This document shows, piece by piece, positions 12,308-21,130 of a DNA stretch of 64,000 nt. The position numbers were made by a program, and so were the translations under genes. The first letter of the stretch is position 1. Each line of letters starts with the position of its first letter. Below the pieces are notes generated by a model that saw only the letters and a program-made list of their open reading frames with translations, did no database searches and was not told where the DNA came from. The stretch lies in the NCBI GenBank assembly GCA_023362775.1, contig JALMGJ010000017.1, positions 19,603,001-19,667,000 of the forward strand, in the 5' to 3' direction. This DNA comes from Charina bottae (lineage: Eukaryota; Chordata; Lepidosauria; Squamata; Charinaidae).

Positions 12308-13963
12308 ATGGGTATGATCAAAAACAAAGATGGTAAGGATCTAACAGAAGCAGAAGAGATCAAGAAAAGGTGGCAAGAATATACGGAAGATCTGTATAGA
12401 AAGGATAATAATATTGGAGATAGCTTTGACGGTGTGGTCAGTGAGTTAGAGCCAGACATCCTGAAGAGTGAGGTTGAATGGGCCTTAAGAAGCATTGCTA
12501 ATAACAAGGCAGCAGGAGACGACGGTATCCCAGCTGAACTGTTTAAAATCTTGCAAGATGATGCTGTCAAGGTGATGCATGCCATATGCCAGCAAATTTG
12601 GAAAACACAAGAATGGCCATCAGATTGGAAAAAATCAACTTATATCCCCATACCAAAAAAGGGAAGCACTAAAGAATGTTCAAACTATCGAACAGTGGCA
12701 CTTATTTCACATGCCAGTAAGGTAATGCTCAAGATCTTGCAGGGTAGACTCCAGCAATTCATGGAGCGAGAATTGGCAGATGTACAAGCTGGGTTTAGAA
12801 AAGGCAGAGGAACTAGAGACCAAATTGCCAATATCCGCTGGATAATGGAGAAAGCCAGGGAATTTCAGAAAAACATCTATTTCTGTTTTATTGACTATTC
12901 TAAAGCCTTTGACTGTGTGGATCATAACAAATTGTGGCAAGTTCTTGGTGGTATGGGGATACCAAGTCATCTTGTCTGCCTCCTGAGGAATCTGTATAAC
13001 GACCAAGTAGCAACGGTAAGAACAGAGCACGGAACAACGGACTGGTTTAAGATTGGGAAAGGAGTACGGCAGGGTTGTATACTCTCACCCTACCTATTCA
13101 ACCTGTACGCAGAACACATCATGCGACATGCTGGGCTTGAGGAATCCAAGGCTGGAGTTAAAATCGCTGGAAGAAACATTAACAATCTCAGATATGCAGA
13201 TGATACCACTTTGATGGCTGAAAGCGAGGAGGAGTTGAGGAGCCTTATGACGAAGGTGAAAGAAGAAAGTGCAAAAGCTGGGTTGCAGCTAAACCTCAAA
13301 AAAACCAAGATTATGGCAACAAGCTTGATTGATGACTGGCAAATAGAGGGAGAAAAAGTGGAGGCAGTGACAGACTTCGTATTTCTAGGCGCAAAGATTA
13401 CTGCAGACGCTGACTGCAGCCAGGAAATCAGAAGACGTCTACTTCTTGGGAGGAGAGCAATGGCAAATCTTGATAAAATAGTTAAGAGCAGAGACATCAC
13501 ACTGACAACAAAGATCCGCATAGTTAAAGCAATGGTATTCCCTGTAGTAACCTATGGCTGCGAGAGCTGGACCATAAGGAAGGCTGAGCGAAGGAAGATA
13601 GATGCTTTTGAACTGTGGTGTTGGAGGAAAATTCTGAGAGTGCCTTGGACTGCAAGAAGATCAAACCAGTCCATACTCCAGGAAATCAAGCCAGACTGCT
13701 CACTTGAGGGAATGATATTAAAGGCAAAACTGAAGTACTTTGGCCACATAATGAGAAGACAGGATACTCTGGAGAAGAAGCTGATGCTAGGAAAAGTGGA
13801 AGGCAAAAGGAAGAGGGGCCGACCAAGGGCAAGATGGATGGATGGTATTCTGGAGGTGACGGACTCAACCATTGGGGAGCTGAGGATGGTGACGGCGGAC
13901 AGAGGGCTCCGGCATGGACTGGTCCATGAAGTCACGAAGAGTCGGAAACGACTGAACGGATAA
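12308..13963 (+). CDS. BovB reverse transcriptase, C-terminal 551 codons, open
   Basis: An uninterrupted frame from an ATG to the natural BovB stop. It is collinear without gaps with residues 478-1028 of the longest reading of the BovB at 47-50 kb. The RT core is complete: FIDYSKAFDC with the first catalytic Asp near residue 196, GKGVRQGCILSP near 251-261, and YADD at 296-299. The C-terminal region (SWTIRKAERRKIDAFELWCW, ARRSNQS, KYFGHIMRR) is also intact. The APE endonuclease is absent, so it could not prime its own insertion. It belongs to the type b lineage, which differs from the 47-kb copy throughout. The lack of stops suggests a fairly recent insertion. Confidence 0.9.
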   Translation: MGMIKNKDGKDLTEAEEIKKRWQEYTEDLYRKDNNIGDSFDGVVSELEPDILKSEVEWALRSIANNKAAGDDGIPAELFKILQDDAVKVMHAICQQIWKTQEWPSDWKKSTYIPIPKKGSTKECSNYRTVALISHASKVMLKILQGRLQQFMERELADVQAGFRKGRGTRDQIANIRWIMEKAREFQKNIYFCFIDYSKAFDCVDHNKLWQVLGGMGIPSHLVCLLRNLYNDQVATVRTEHGTTDWFKIGKGVRQGCILSPYLFNLYAEHIMRHAGLEESKAGVKIAGRNINNLRYADDTTLMAESEEELRSLMTKVKEESAKAGLQLNLKKTKIMATSLIDDWQIEGEKVEAVTDFVFLGAKITADADCSQEIRRRLLLGRRAMANLDKIVKSRDITLTTKIRIVKAMVFPVVTYGCESWTIRKAERRKIDAFELWCWRKILRVPWTARRSNQSILQEIKPDCSLEGMILKAKLKYFGHIMRRQDTLEKKLMLGKVEGKRKRGRPRARWMDGILEVTDSTIGELRMVTADRGLRHGLVHEVTKSRKRLNG

Positions 13964-13972
13964 ACAACAAAA

Positions 13973-14148
13973 TTGGAATTTTTCCTTTCTTACAAATCAT
14001 TCTTAGTAAAGTGTGTTAAGGATTCATGCTACTGGTCTTCTATGTTCCCTGTCTCTAACTGGCAAAAAAGCATTGGCGCTGACAATTCATGTTAACGATG
14101 TTATATCAGAGCAATGGCATGATTGCTCTGATATAACAAGTGAGATCG
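13973..14148 (+). other. Candidate BovB 3'-transduced flank
   Basis: Unique sequence between the BovB tail and the downstream target duplication. It does not match any other BovB 3' end in the window (22 kb, 50 kb) and does not belong to the surrounding LTR. It ends in a strong hairpin (14091-14153). Confidence 0.55.
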
Positions 14149-14153
14149 TTAAC
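14091..14153. repeat. Two-part perfect inverted repeat (hairpin)
   Basis: The inner stem is GTTATATCAGAGCAAT (14100-14115) against its exact complement at 14122-14137, with a GGCATG loop. The outer stem is GTTAACGAT (14091-14099) against ATCGTTAAC (14145-14153). The outer right arm overlaps the BovB target duplication, so the foldback sits exactly at the insertion junction. Confidence 0.93.
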
Positions 14154-14202
14154 AGAATCTTTCAAGTCTGAACGTACTTCTCTCCCCCAACGTCCTTTAC
14201 AG

Positions 14203-14615
14203 CAGGGGTCCCCAACCCCCGGGCCAGGGACCAGTACCGGTCCGTGGCCTGTTAGGAACCAGGCCGCACAGCAGGAGGTGAGCGGTGGGCGAGTGAGCGA
14301 AGCTTCATCTGTATTTACAGCCGCTCCCCATCACTCGCATTACCGCCTGAGCTCCACCTCCTGTCAGATCAGTGGTGGCATTAGATTCTCATAGGAGCGC
14401 AAGCCCTACTGTAAACTGCGCATGCGAGGGATCTAGGTTGCGCGCTCCTTATGAGAAGTCAGAATCCAACACTTATTTTAGTCCGTGCGTGGCCCTCCCA
14501 TTAGTTTATTTAGTACTTCCGATGGTTTCATCCCGAAACCATCCCACCCCCCGTCCGTGGAAAAATTGTCTTCCACGAAACCGGTCCCTGGTGCCAAAAA
14601 GGTTGGGAACCGCTG
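14203..14615 (+). mobile_element. Charlie/MER1-like hAT MITE
   Basis: A 413-bp element starting CAGGGGTCCCCAACCCC and ending GGTTGGGAACCGCTG, flanked by the 8-bp duplication CTTTACAG / CTTTATAG (one mismatch; 14195-14202 and 14616-14623). The inside reads GGCCTGTTAGGAACC, CGCACAGCAGGAGGTGAGCG and CTGCGCATGCGAGGGATC. As far as I recall, these are the features of the mammalian MER1 group of non-autonomous Charlie elements. It has no coding capacity and interrupts an LTR. Its presence in a reptile would fit lateral spread of hAT elements, but only a search can show this. Confidence 0.85.
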
Positions 14616-14765
14616 CTTTATAGCCCAAGAAATGAGGGAGGGTCCTTTCTGAGCGTCTTGCCCTGCCCACATTTCTGCTGCAGGCTAAGTTGCTTTTTAT
14701 CTGACTGTTCCCTAGTCTGCGTCTCTTTGCCGTATCTCCCAAGGTCATTCCCACATTAGACATGA

Positions 14766-16216
14766 GCAAAGCAGCTATGTAGATGTGACCTTTATTAGGA
14801 CAGGAATATGGAATTTCTGGTCCTCCAGGGCTTTCTGAATTATGGCTGTGAGCATCTCCCAGTATGCTAGCTGAGACTGCTGGGAGTTGAAGGGCCACAG
14901 GTACCCCCTGAATCAAGGGAAATGCCATGAACAGGAGGTTGCATGAGATGACTTTCAAGGTCCCTTCCATCTCTACATTCTTATGAGAGGACAAGTTGTA
15001 CTGGTGCTACTTTTGGGGCAAGATTGCAACCAAGATCAAAGGAGTCACACCTGAGAACACCCCCCCTCTCTTCCTGATGCTTTTGCCCTCCATGATCTCT
15101 GGACCTAACAGCCTTAGTACTTGTCCCTGGGGAATTTCAGTATCCTTCAACTCCATGACTGTTTTCAAAGCAGAACTCTTTTGCCCTTGTTGCTTTGGAA
15201 TCGAGTTTTCAGACAACTGTAAATCACACACACACAGAACCTCCCTTTCAAGGCACAGCTCCATTGACTTAGCATTCAGGGCTGCAGTGTGATTTGTTTA
15301 ATGTATAGATCTGTCAGAACTAATAAATCTTTGCAGCATTATGGATGGTGTTATTAGTTTTGATCAAGATTAGAGCTGAGCCTCGATGATGTGGCTGATG
15401 CTGATGCTTATGGGCTATCAGTTCACATATTAGACTTTCTTTAAAAAGAAGAAAACTAATGCAATTCAGAGCATACTTCTATTTAAATATTTAATAGCTC
15501 AATGATATTGATGGGAAAGCTATTCCTGCATTCCTTCAATGGCACAAATGCATGGCATTACACAGAAGAAAAACACTAAAAAAAAACTGCTACTGCTAGC
15601 TTCCACACAAAAGTCTCTGTGCATAGCCACTTGATGTCTCTGTCTAGAACTATGCATGTTTGTTTAGTGTATGATCATACTATAATACCAGCGTTTCCTT
15701 GCTGGGTTTAATCAAGGTCTGTTTAATCTACCTGGTGATGAAACTGGATAATTTTAGTTCTGAACTTAATGACCTTATAGCCTTCTACTCCTAGATAGTG
15801 ATGTGTATTTCTATTTCTCTGACTTCAAAATATGACAAGCCAGCTCTCCTGGGTTTGGAGGAGCATTAGCCCTTTGCCTGACTCAAAGTGATGTATCTAC
15901 TTCAGTCAGCAGATCCTGGAAGATGAGGGGTTGGAGAATAGAGCTCTGGATGTCTCTGAACCTGCCCTGGCTATCTTGATGTCTTTATTTGTAAGGAAAG
16001 ATGGTGTTCCCATCACCAGTGTTTAAAATGCAGCTCTCACTTAATCCAATTTGTATGTGGACCTGTGGTTTTTTTTTCTTTACTTCTGACTCCAAAATTA
16101 TTTGGGCTGCTCCTAGTGTGGAAATATCTCCCTCATACTACTGAATGGGGTCTGAGGCATTGATCCAAAGTTCTGCACTGTTGGCATAGCTGAGCTAGTG
16201 TTCTACTTCTTACAGC
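14766..16216. other. Mostly unrecognised sequence
   Basis: No gene found. Around 14815-14915 there is a worn foldback (GGTCCTCCAGGGCTTTCTGA against TGGGAGTTGAAGGGCCACAG) that may be a decayed hAT MITE. The rest shows no element signature. Confidence 0.4.
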
Positions 16217-16224
16217 CTGTAGAG

Positions 16225-16492
16225 CAGAGCTTTCCAAACTTTTCATGTTGGTGACACACTTTTTAGACATGCATCATTTTGTGACACACTCTTACAGCAG
16301 GGCATCATTTTGTGACACACTCTTACAGCAGCGCATCATTTTGCGACACACTCTTACAGCAGGGCACAAGGCAGGCACTAGGATCTCCGGGGAATCCTGG
16401 CAGGGCTCGGAGGCAGCAGCAGCAGCCACGACACACCCAGACACTGCAACCAACACACTAATGTGTCCCGACACACACTTTGGAAAGCTCTG
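16225..16492. mobile_element. CpG-rich hAT MITE family, copy 2
   Basis: A 268-bp relative of the 9926 element. It starts CAGAGCTTTCCAAACTTTTC and ends ACTTTGGAAAGCTCTG, with a perfect 8-bp duplication CTGTAGAG (16217-16224 and 16493-16500). The core is less GC-rich than copies 1 and 4 and instead holds three 31-bp tandem units with GTGACACACTC motifs, plus a GGCAGCAGCAGCAGCC stretch. No coding capacity. Confidence 0.93.
16271..16363. repeat. Three 31-bp tandem repeats inside hAT MITE copy 2
   Basis: Units start at 16271, 16302 and 16333 and read GCATCATTTTGTGACACACT followed by CTTACAGCAGG, with one or two changes between units. Each unit holds one GACACAC motif like those near the element ends. 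Confidence 0.95.
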
Positions 16493-16769
16493 CTGTAGAG
16501 GCTCATAAGCTGGATTTCCTGCCTAAAGGCAGTCTGAATCTCCACACTCAACCAGCTGATTTTTATTCTTGCAAAAGAGACATGATTTTTCTCTCTCACT
16601 CATAATAGAGTAAAAGAATCTTGCCTCCTTCTCACTCCTGCCCCCCCCCAAAAAAAACCAACCAGGGAAAAGGGGTAAAAAGGGAAAGTTTACTTTTCAT
16701 TTGGAAGAGTCAGCTGGAGTTCTTCTCTTCCTGTGGTTCTTTTTCTTTTAGAATGCCCTAGTTTACTCC

Positions 16770-17039
16770 TGTGATGGTATGTGGGAAAGCCCTTGGGAGA
16801 AGGAGGGAAGAGATGCTGCCTAGGGAATGATCAGATAAGAGAGGGCATAGCCCGCAGCTGCATAATGGGAAGAGAAAGAGACTCAGAAGGGACCCCTCCC
16901 TAACTTCTCAGACTGTAAAAGAGATGGCAGGAGATTTGTACTTTCAGACTTGAAAGATTCTGTTGATGTATCCTTACAATAAAGTAGTATTAGCTCATCT
17001 GGTCATGTTTCCTGTCTGGCCTGCTGGAGAAGGCTGACA
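16770..17039 (+). mobile_element. Solo retroviral LTR
   Basis: A 270-bp LTR with the canonical TG...CA ends (TGTGATGGTATGTGGG to GAAGGCTGACA) and a 5-bp target duplication ACTCC (16765-16769 and 17040-17044). AATAAA at 16978-16983 marks the likely polyadenylation signal. Same family as the antisense copies at 12200, 34953 and 41937. No adjacent viral coding sequence. Confidence 0.88.
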
Positions 17040-18318
17040 ACTCCTGTAATTTCTTTGAAAGGATGCTCACTTGATCATGCAACATTACATATACCTATAT
17101 TCCCATTCCCAATCAACACATGTCTTACATATCACATTTATTCATAAAACACTAAACAACCAAAGGGACATTGTGTCTTTTTTTGTCTTAGTCCCTACTC
17201 CCTGCTCAGTGTTAAACCATTTGCTAAGCCTTCCATTTATGTCTGCTTCCTTTGCATCATATACTGCACCATTCTTACCACATTCAGCAATCAACCTTCA
17301 ACTCCCTATTGGCAAAAGACATTCCCTAATTCAGGTGTTTCATTTTATTATATGTTTTCTCCAACTTAGCAAATATGCAATAAATTTTATTTTTCACATT
17401 CATACCTTACTCAGTTTAATGCCCTTTGCCTTCATAAAGCCTCACTCAACATCCCAAATTATGCTCATTGTCACCTGTCCTACTTTCCCAAGCACACTTA
17501 ACAAATGAATCTCCCTAGAGTCTTTACATTTGCTCTTTCTTTCTTTTCCTTTGAATAGGGGAGCATTAATGGCATTCTTCCAATGGTCAGGCACAGATGC
17601 AGCCTTCAAACACATTAAGCAAGTTGCACAGCCATTTCATTAGCAATCACATTCATATTATAACATTTCTCCAGTAACACCATTTATAACTCCAACCTTA
17701 ATTTTTTTTTAATATTCTCACATTATTTATGATTTCCTTTTCATTAACTGTTTTGAACATAAATATTTATAGCATTTGTTTCAGTTTCATTCTTTGATAT
17801 ATCACTATCACAAATCTCCAAAATACTAGTTCCAACATTCCATCACTTTGGTTTTGCCCCAAATAATTTCATTATTTCTACTTGTAATTCTGTGCAATTT
17901 GTTGGAGCCTCCTTATTTAGCCCTCTTCATCTGATTCCAAAATATTTTTTAAACTAGCATTGTTGTGAGATAACTGTTAACCAAAATCCCTTTCCATTTT
18001 CACTACCTATTTTATTTTTTCTTTGCTCTCTTTGACTACATTCTTTGCAACTTTTTTCCTTTATGTATGCATTGCACAATCTTTTCTCATTTTCATTTTT
18101 GCAGTGATCACATTCTCTTATATGCATTTTTCTCATCCACAGTCTCTTTCACTTCATCGTTCCACCAAGTATCCTTTTCATACTTCCCACTATAACAGCT
18201 CCATTCACTTAAATAACACTTGGTAACATAGTTATTTCACTTTGTTCAAGCAACTTCCACATCCTCTTTCCTTGCATCCAGCTTTCATTGAAAATCTTTG
18301 AATTCTTTTCATACACTT

Positions 18319-18560
18319 TGTCGGGGAGACACAGGAGAGCGGAGGGGGGAGCTTGCCCATGGGAGGCAAGCGGGCATGTAGCTCGGAAAGCCTGGCCTTC
18401 TTTCCCAAACGCCTCAGGAAAGCTCCGCCCTAGGTTGGACTCATATCTCTGGAGCTCTTCGGGCACCATCAGTTTAGCAGGATTCTGTATGTAGGTACCA
18501 ATAAACACTAGAGACTAGATTCCCTGCCTCGGCGTGTTATTTCTACACCTACACACGACA
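18319..18560 (+). mobile_element. Solo LTR, second retroviral family
   Basis: A 242-bp LTR with TG...CA ends (TGTCGGGGAGACACAGG to ACACACGACA) and a 5-bp duplication CACTT (18314-18318 and 18561-18565). An AATAAA lies at about 18500. It is GC-richer than the surrounding decayed LINE and unrelated in sequence to the 16770 family. Confidence 0.85.
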
Positions 18561-19032
18561 CACTTTCTGCAATTTTTAAAAATTTCACTCTAGTTTCTTT
18601 CACTTCTTTCCATGTCCATTCCACCACCCCCATCCACTCTTGACACTACCAAATAATTGTCTATCCCTCCCACATTCTGAACCTCACATCTTTCTTGTAT
18701 CCTTCACCAATACTCTCAACTTTTATCAAAAATAATAATAGCAATCATGCTTTTGGATCTACATTAATACTTTTGCCATGTGTACTCATGAAAAGACATG
18801 CTTCAACCACATATTTGGAACACACGTTTCTAATCAGATACTCACCAAACAGGCATTCTCATTCATTCTTGGATCTCTGAATGGCCAATCACTTTTCCTG
18901 CATTTTCTCATCTTATTTTACCCATCCATTCATGTCACCTAATAGAATAATTTTACTCCTTAAATTACATTCATTTAGAACAATTTACCTCAAAACTCAT
19001 CCTTGGTTCTCCTATTATCATTATAGCGTAAC

Positions 19033-19290
19033 ATATAAAGCCAGTCTGGTCTAGTGGTTAAGGTGCTGGGCTAGAAACCGGGAGACTGTGAGTTCTAGTC
19101 CCGCCTTAGGCACAAAGCCAGCTGGGTGACCTTGGGCCAGTCCCTCTCTCTCAGCCCAATTCACCTCACAGGGTTGTTGTTGTGGGGAAAATAGGAGGAG
19201 GAAGGAGTATTAGGTATGTTCGCCGCCTTGAGTTATTTATAAAAATAATAAAGGCGGGATAAAAATTAATTAATTAATTAATTAATTAAA
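19033..19290 (+). repeat. tRNA-derived SINE (MIR-like body), full length
   Basis: Starts AGCCAGTCTGGTCTAGTGGT (box A region) and continues GTGAGTTCTAGTCCCGCC (box B), then the core GGGTGACCTTGGGCCAGTCC. It ends GCCGCCTTGAGTTATTTATA with an (ATTA)n tail. It matches the antisense copy at 5216-5462 along its whole length. Confidence 0.88.
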
Positions 19291-19690
19291 TATAACTATC
19301 TCCAACTTAAAGATTCCTACATTCATATACACCCAGAACAAGCTAGATGACACCATTCATACTTCCTGATATACATTTTAGTCTATCTATTCATAATTAA
19401 TCCTATGCCTTTACTTCCCTGCATGTGTTCATCAACTCCAGTTTATAAGATCAGACTACCTTTATTCAGATTTTATTATATCTTTCCCTTTTCTTAAGTT
19501 TTACAGACAGACAAGGTATATATACTATATTCCTCTATTTGTTAATTTCTGCTGTTTATCATTTACTCTTCTTACATTCCAACAAACAATTGTTCCTATT
19601 CCATGGACTTCACCAGGTGGGTCCATAGATTTTATCCTCTGATGCTCATCATGGCTTCAATAAATCAAAACTTTTATATAATGCTTTTTA

Positions 19691-20065
19691 GTAAGACAGA
19701 GAAGGTGTAGAGTAGGTCGCCAGCTTTAATCATAACTGTGCCACATGCAGCATTGCTTGATAACAGAAAGTTCAGTACATTTTGGCCAGTATACCACAAA
19801 GTGCAACCAAGGTCTAGTTTAAACCCAACCATGCTAATGCTGTTCTATGCAAGCTATAATCTCTAGTCTAGAAATTACCTTGTGAACTAATATAAAGTTG
19901 CCTGCACCCCACCAAGGAGGAGGTACATGTAGTGTACTGATACACAATCAGTGCATATACAAATTGGGTCCCTGACTAAAGAAATTAGAATAATGTTCCC
20001 ATATTCTTGTCTTGTATAATTCTAACTTTAAGAACTTATTAAGACTTGGGGAAGGGACATGAAAT
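19691..20065. other. No recognised feature
   Basis: AT-rich sequence between two decayed LINE pieces; no signature found. Confidence 0.4.
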
Positions 20066-20069
20066 AAAG

Positions 20070-20450
20070 AGACATCTGTTATTTGGAAGAAAGGCTATGA
20101 TAGATCTAGACAAATATTAAAGTGCAGAGACATACTGACAACAAGATTGTGAAGGCCATGGTTTTTCCAGTTATAATATATGGCTGTGAACGTGGGACCA
20201 TCTGAAAGGCTGCATGAAGAAAAATGGATGCGATTGAATTGTGGTGCTGGAGAAAATTGCTCCAAATACCTTGGAGAATGAGATGAACAAATAATTTAAC
20301 ACTAGATGAAATAAAGTCAGTCTGCTCAGCTAAAGCTCAAATATTTTGGATAAATAATGTAAAGGTAAGGGTCATTGGAGAAGATCTTGGGAACATTGAA
20401 GAAAATTTCCAAATGAGGCTGAGGAGCTAAACACTACTCATGACACAACA
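20070..20450 (+). pseudogene. Ancient BovB/RTE LINE C-terminal fragment
   Basis: Broken frames align with the C-terminal part of BovB: GRKAMIDLDK, then text equivalent to VFPV..YGCE.WTI.KA, a WCWRKLL-like stretch, and LKYFG. Stops and small indels are frequent, and it is far more diverged than the other BovB copies here. Confidence 0.65.
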
Positions 20451-20454
20451 TGTC

Positions 20455-21060
20455 CAGATACTACTCATGACAAAAGCGTGAGCTTGCTTGCCAACTTCTT
20501 CCAGGCCAGAAATAGTCAGGAGTGACTGAACAACAACCACAACTTATCTTTACAAGACAGACTTCCTCATTCAAACTCACATGTAAACAGACACCCAATA
20601 TGGCTCTTGGAGAAAAGGAGTCAAGGAGTTCTGCTTTATTTTTCCATTCCACAAGCTAGTATTTGCTAAATGGACCCCTGTGCTGTAGCCATAAAAGCCT
20701 GTTTGCTTCTGACTGGTTCCCTTTTCTTGTCTATGTGTTGGTTGATGCTCTTTGGTGTAGGCTTATTTGGTTGATATTTCATACAGTTCTTGACATCTCT
20801 TTCTTTTATTATTTATATTGCCTTTATCTGGCTTTTGGTTTTTTTGGAGCCACAAAATTTCTACTTCCTCAGCCATTCATTAAAATTGCTTTGGCAAATT
20901 TTGCCATAGTTAGCGTACATAAGATGCATTTGTGCATGGAAACACATAAAACACAATGTATATATGCATACCTAAGTTGTCCCAAATTAACAGCAGAAAA
21001 AGATTAATTAATTAGAAAAACACTACCCCAATATGAGATTAGTTCACATCTTTTGAGATT
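20455..21060. other. No recognised feature
   Basis: No domain or element end seen. A frame of 114 codons at 20663-21007 is hydrophobic and T-rich but has no motif and is probably chance. Confidence 0.4.
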
Positions 21061-21063
21061 TGA

Positions 21064-21066
<3 letters not shown>

Positions 21067-21107
<41 letters not shown>
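21067..21107. repeat. (TG)n microsatellite
   Basis: About 20 TG units just upstream of a BovB insertion. Confidence 0.97.
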
Positions 21108-21109
<2 letters not shown>

Positions 21110-21130
21110 ATTTGTGTGTGTGTACAGTAC

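Larger units (their letters stand above)
12282..14148 (+). mobile_element. BovB LINE (type b), 5'-truncated, with possible 3' transduction
   Basis: The insertion is flanked by a 9-bp duplication TTAACAGAA (12273-12281 and 14149-14157). The BovB sequence starts inside the linker before the RT domain, so the endonuclease is missing through 5' truncation. The BovB 3' end, GTCGGAAACGACTGAACGGA followed by TAAACAACAAAA, lies at about 13945-13975. About 175 bp of non-BovB sequence separates that end from the second copy of the duplication, so the read-through sequence seems to have been carried along. Confidence 0.85.
12200..14760 (-). mobile_element. Solo retroviral LTR, split by two insertions
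   Basis: Parts of one LTR lie at 12200-12281, 14149-14202 and 14616-14760, and match the uninterrupted antisense LTR at 34953-35227 in order. Outer flanks carry the 5-bp duplication CATGA (12195-12199 and 14761-14765), typical of endogenous retroviruses. On the minus strand it contains the AATAAAGTAG polyadenylation region (seen here as CTACTTTATTGT). No internal viral genes are present, so it is a recombined solo LTR. The interruptions are a BovB LINE (12282-14148) and a hAT element (14203-14615). Confidence 0.85.
17050..19690 (-). pseudogene. Decayed non-LTR retrotransposon ORF (RTE-like), antisense
   Basis: The + strand is T/C-rich; its complement holds fragments of a LINE polyprotein in broken frames. 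From 5' to 3' on the minus strand these are: an endonuclease start like CWNVRRVNDKQQKL (about 19570-19610), a GDMNGWV segment (about 18905-18930; compare GDWNAKVG in BovB), a short KDTRK..GSECGRD region (about 18670-18700) and an RT piece INGRLSKWFNTEQGV (about 17190-17240), which matches the region just before the RT 'RQG' motif. Many stops and frameshifts show it is old. A solo LTR (18319-18560) and a SINE (19033-19290) are inserted in it. The exact clade cannot be fixed by eye. Confidence 0.6.

Noticed and set aside
16245..16508. Frame with repeated HHFVTHSYSR units
   Set aside because: It is produced by the 31-bp tandem repeats in hAT MITE copy 2.
20663..21007. 114-codon hydrophobic frame
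   Set aside because: T-rich sequence gives hydrophobic codons by chance; no motif, no conserved context.
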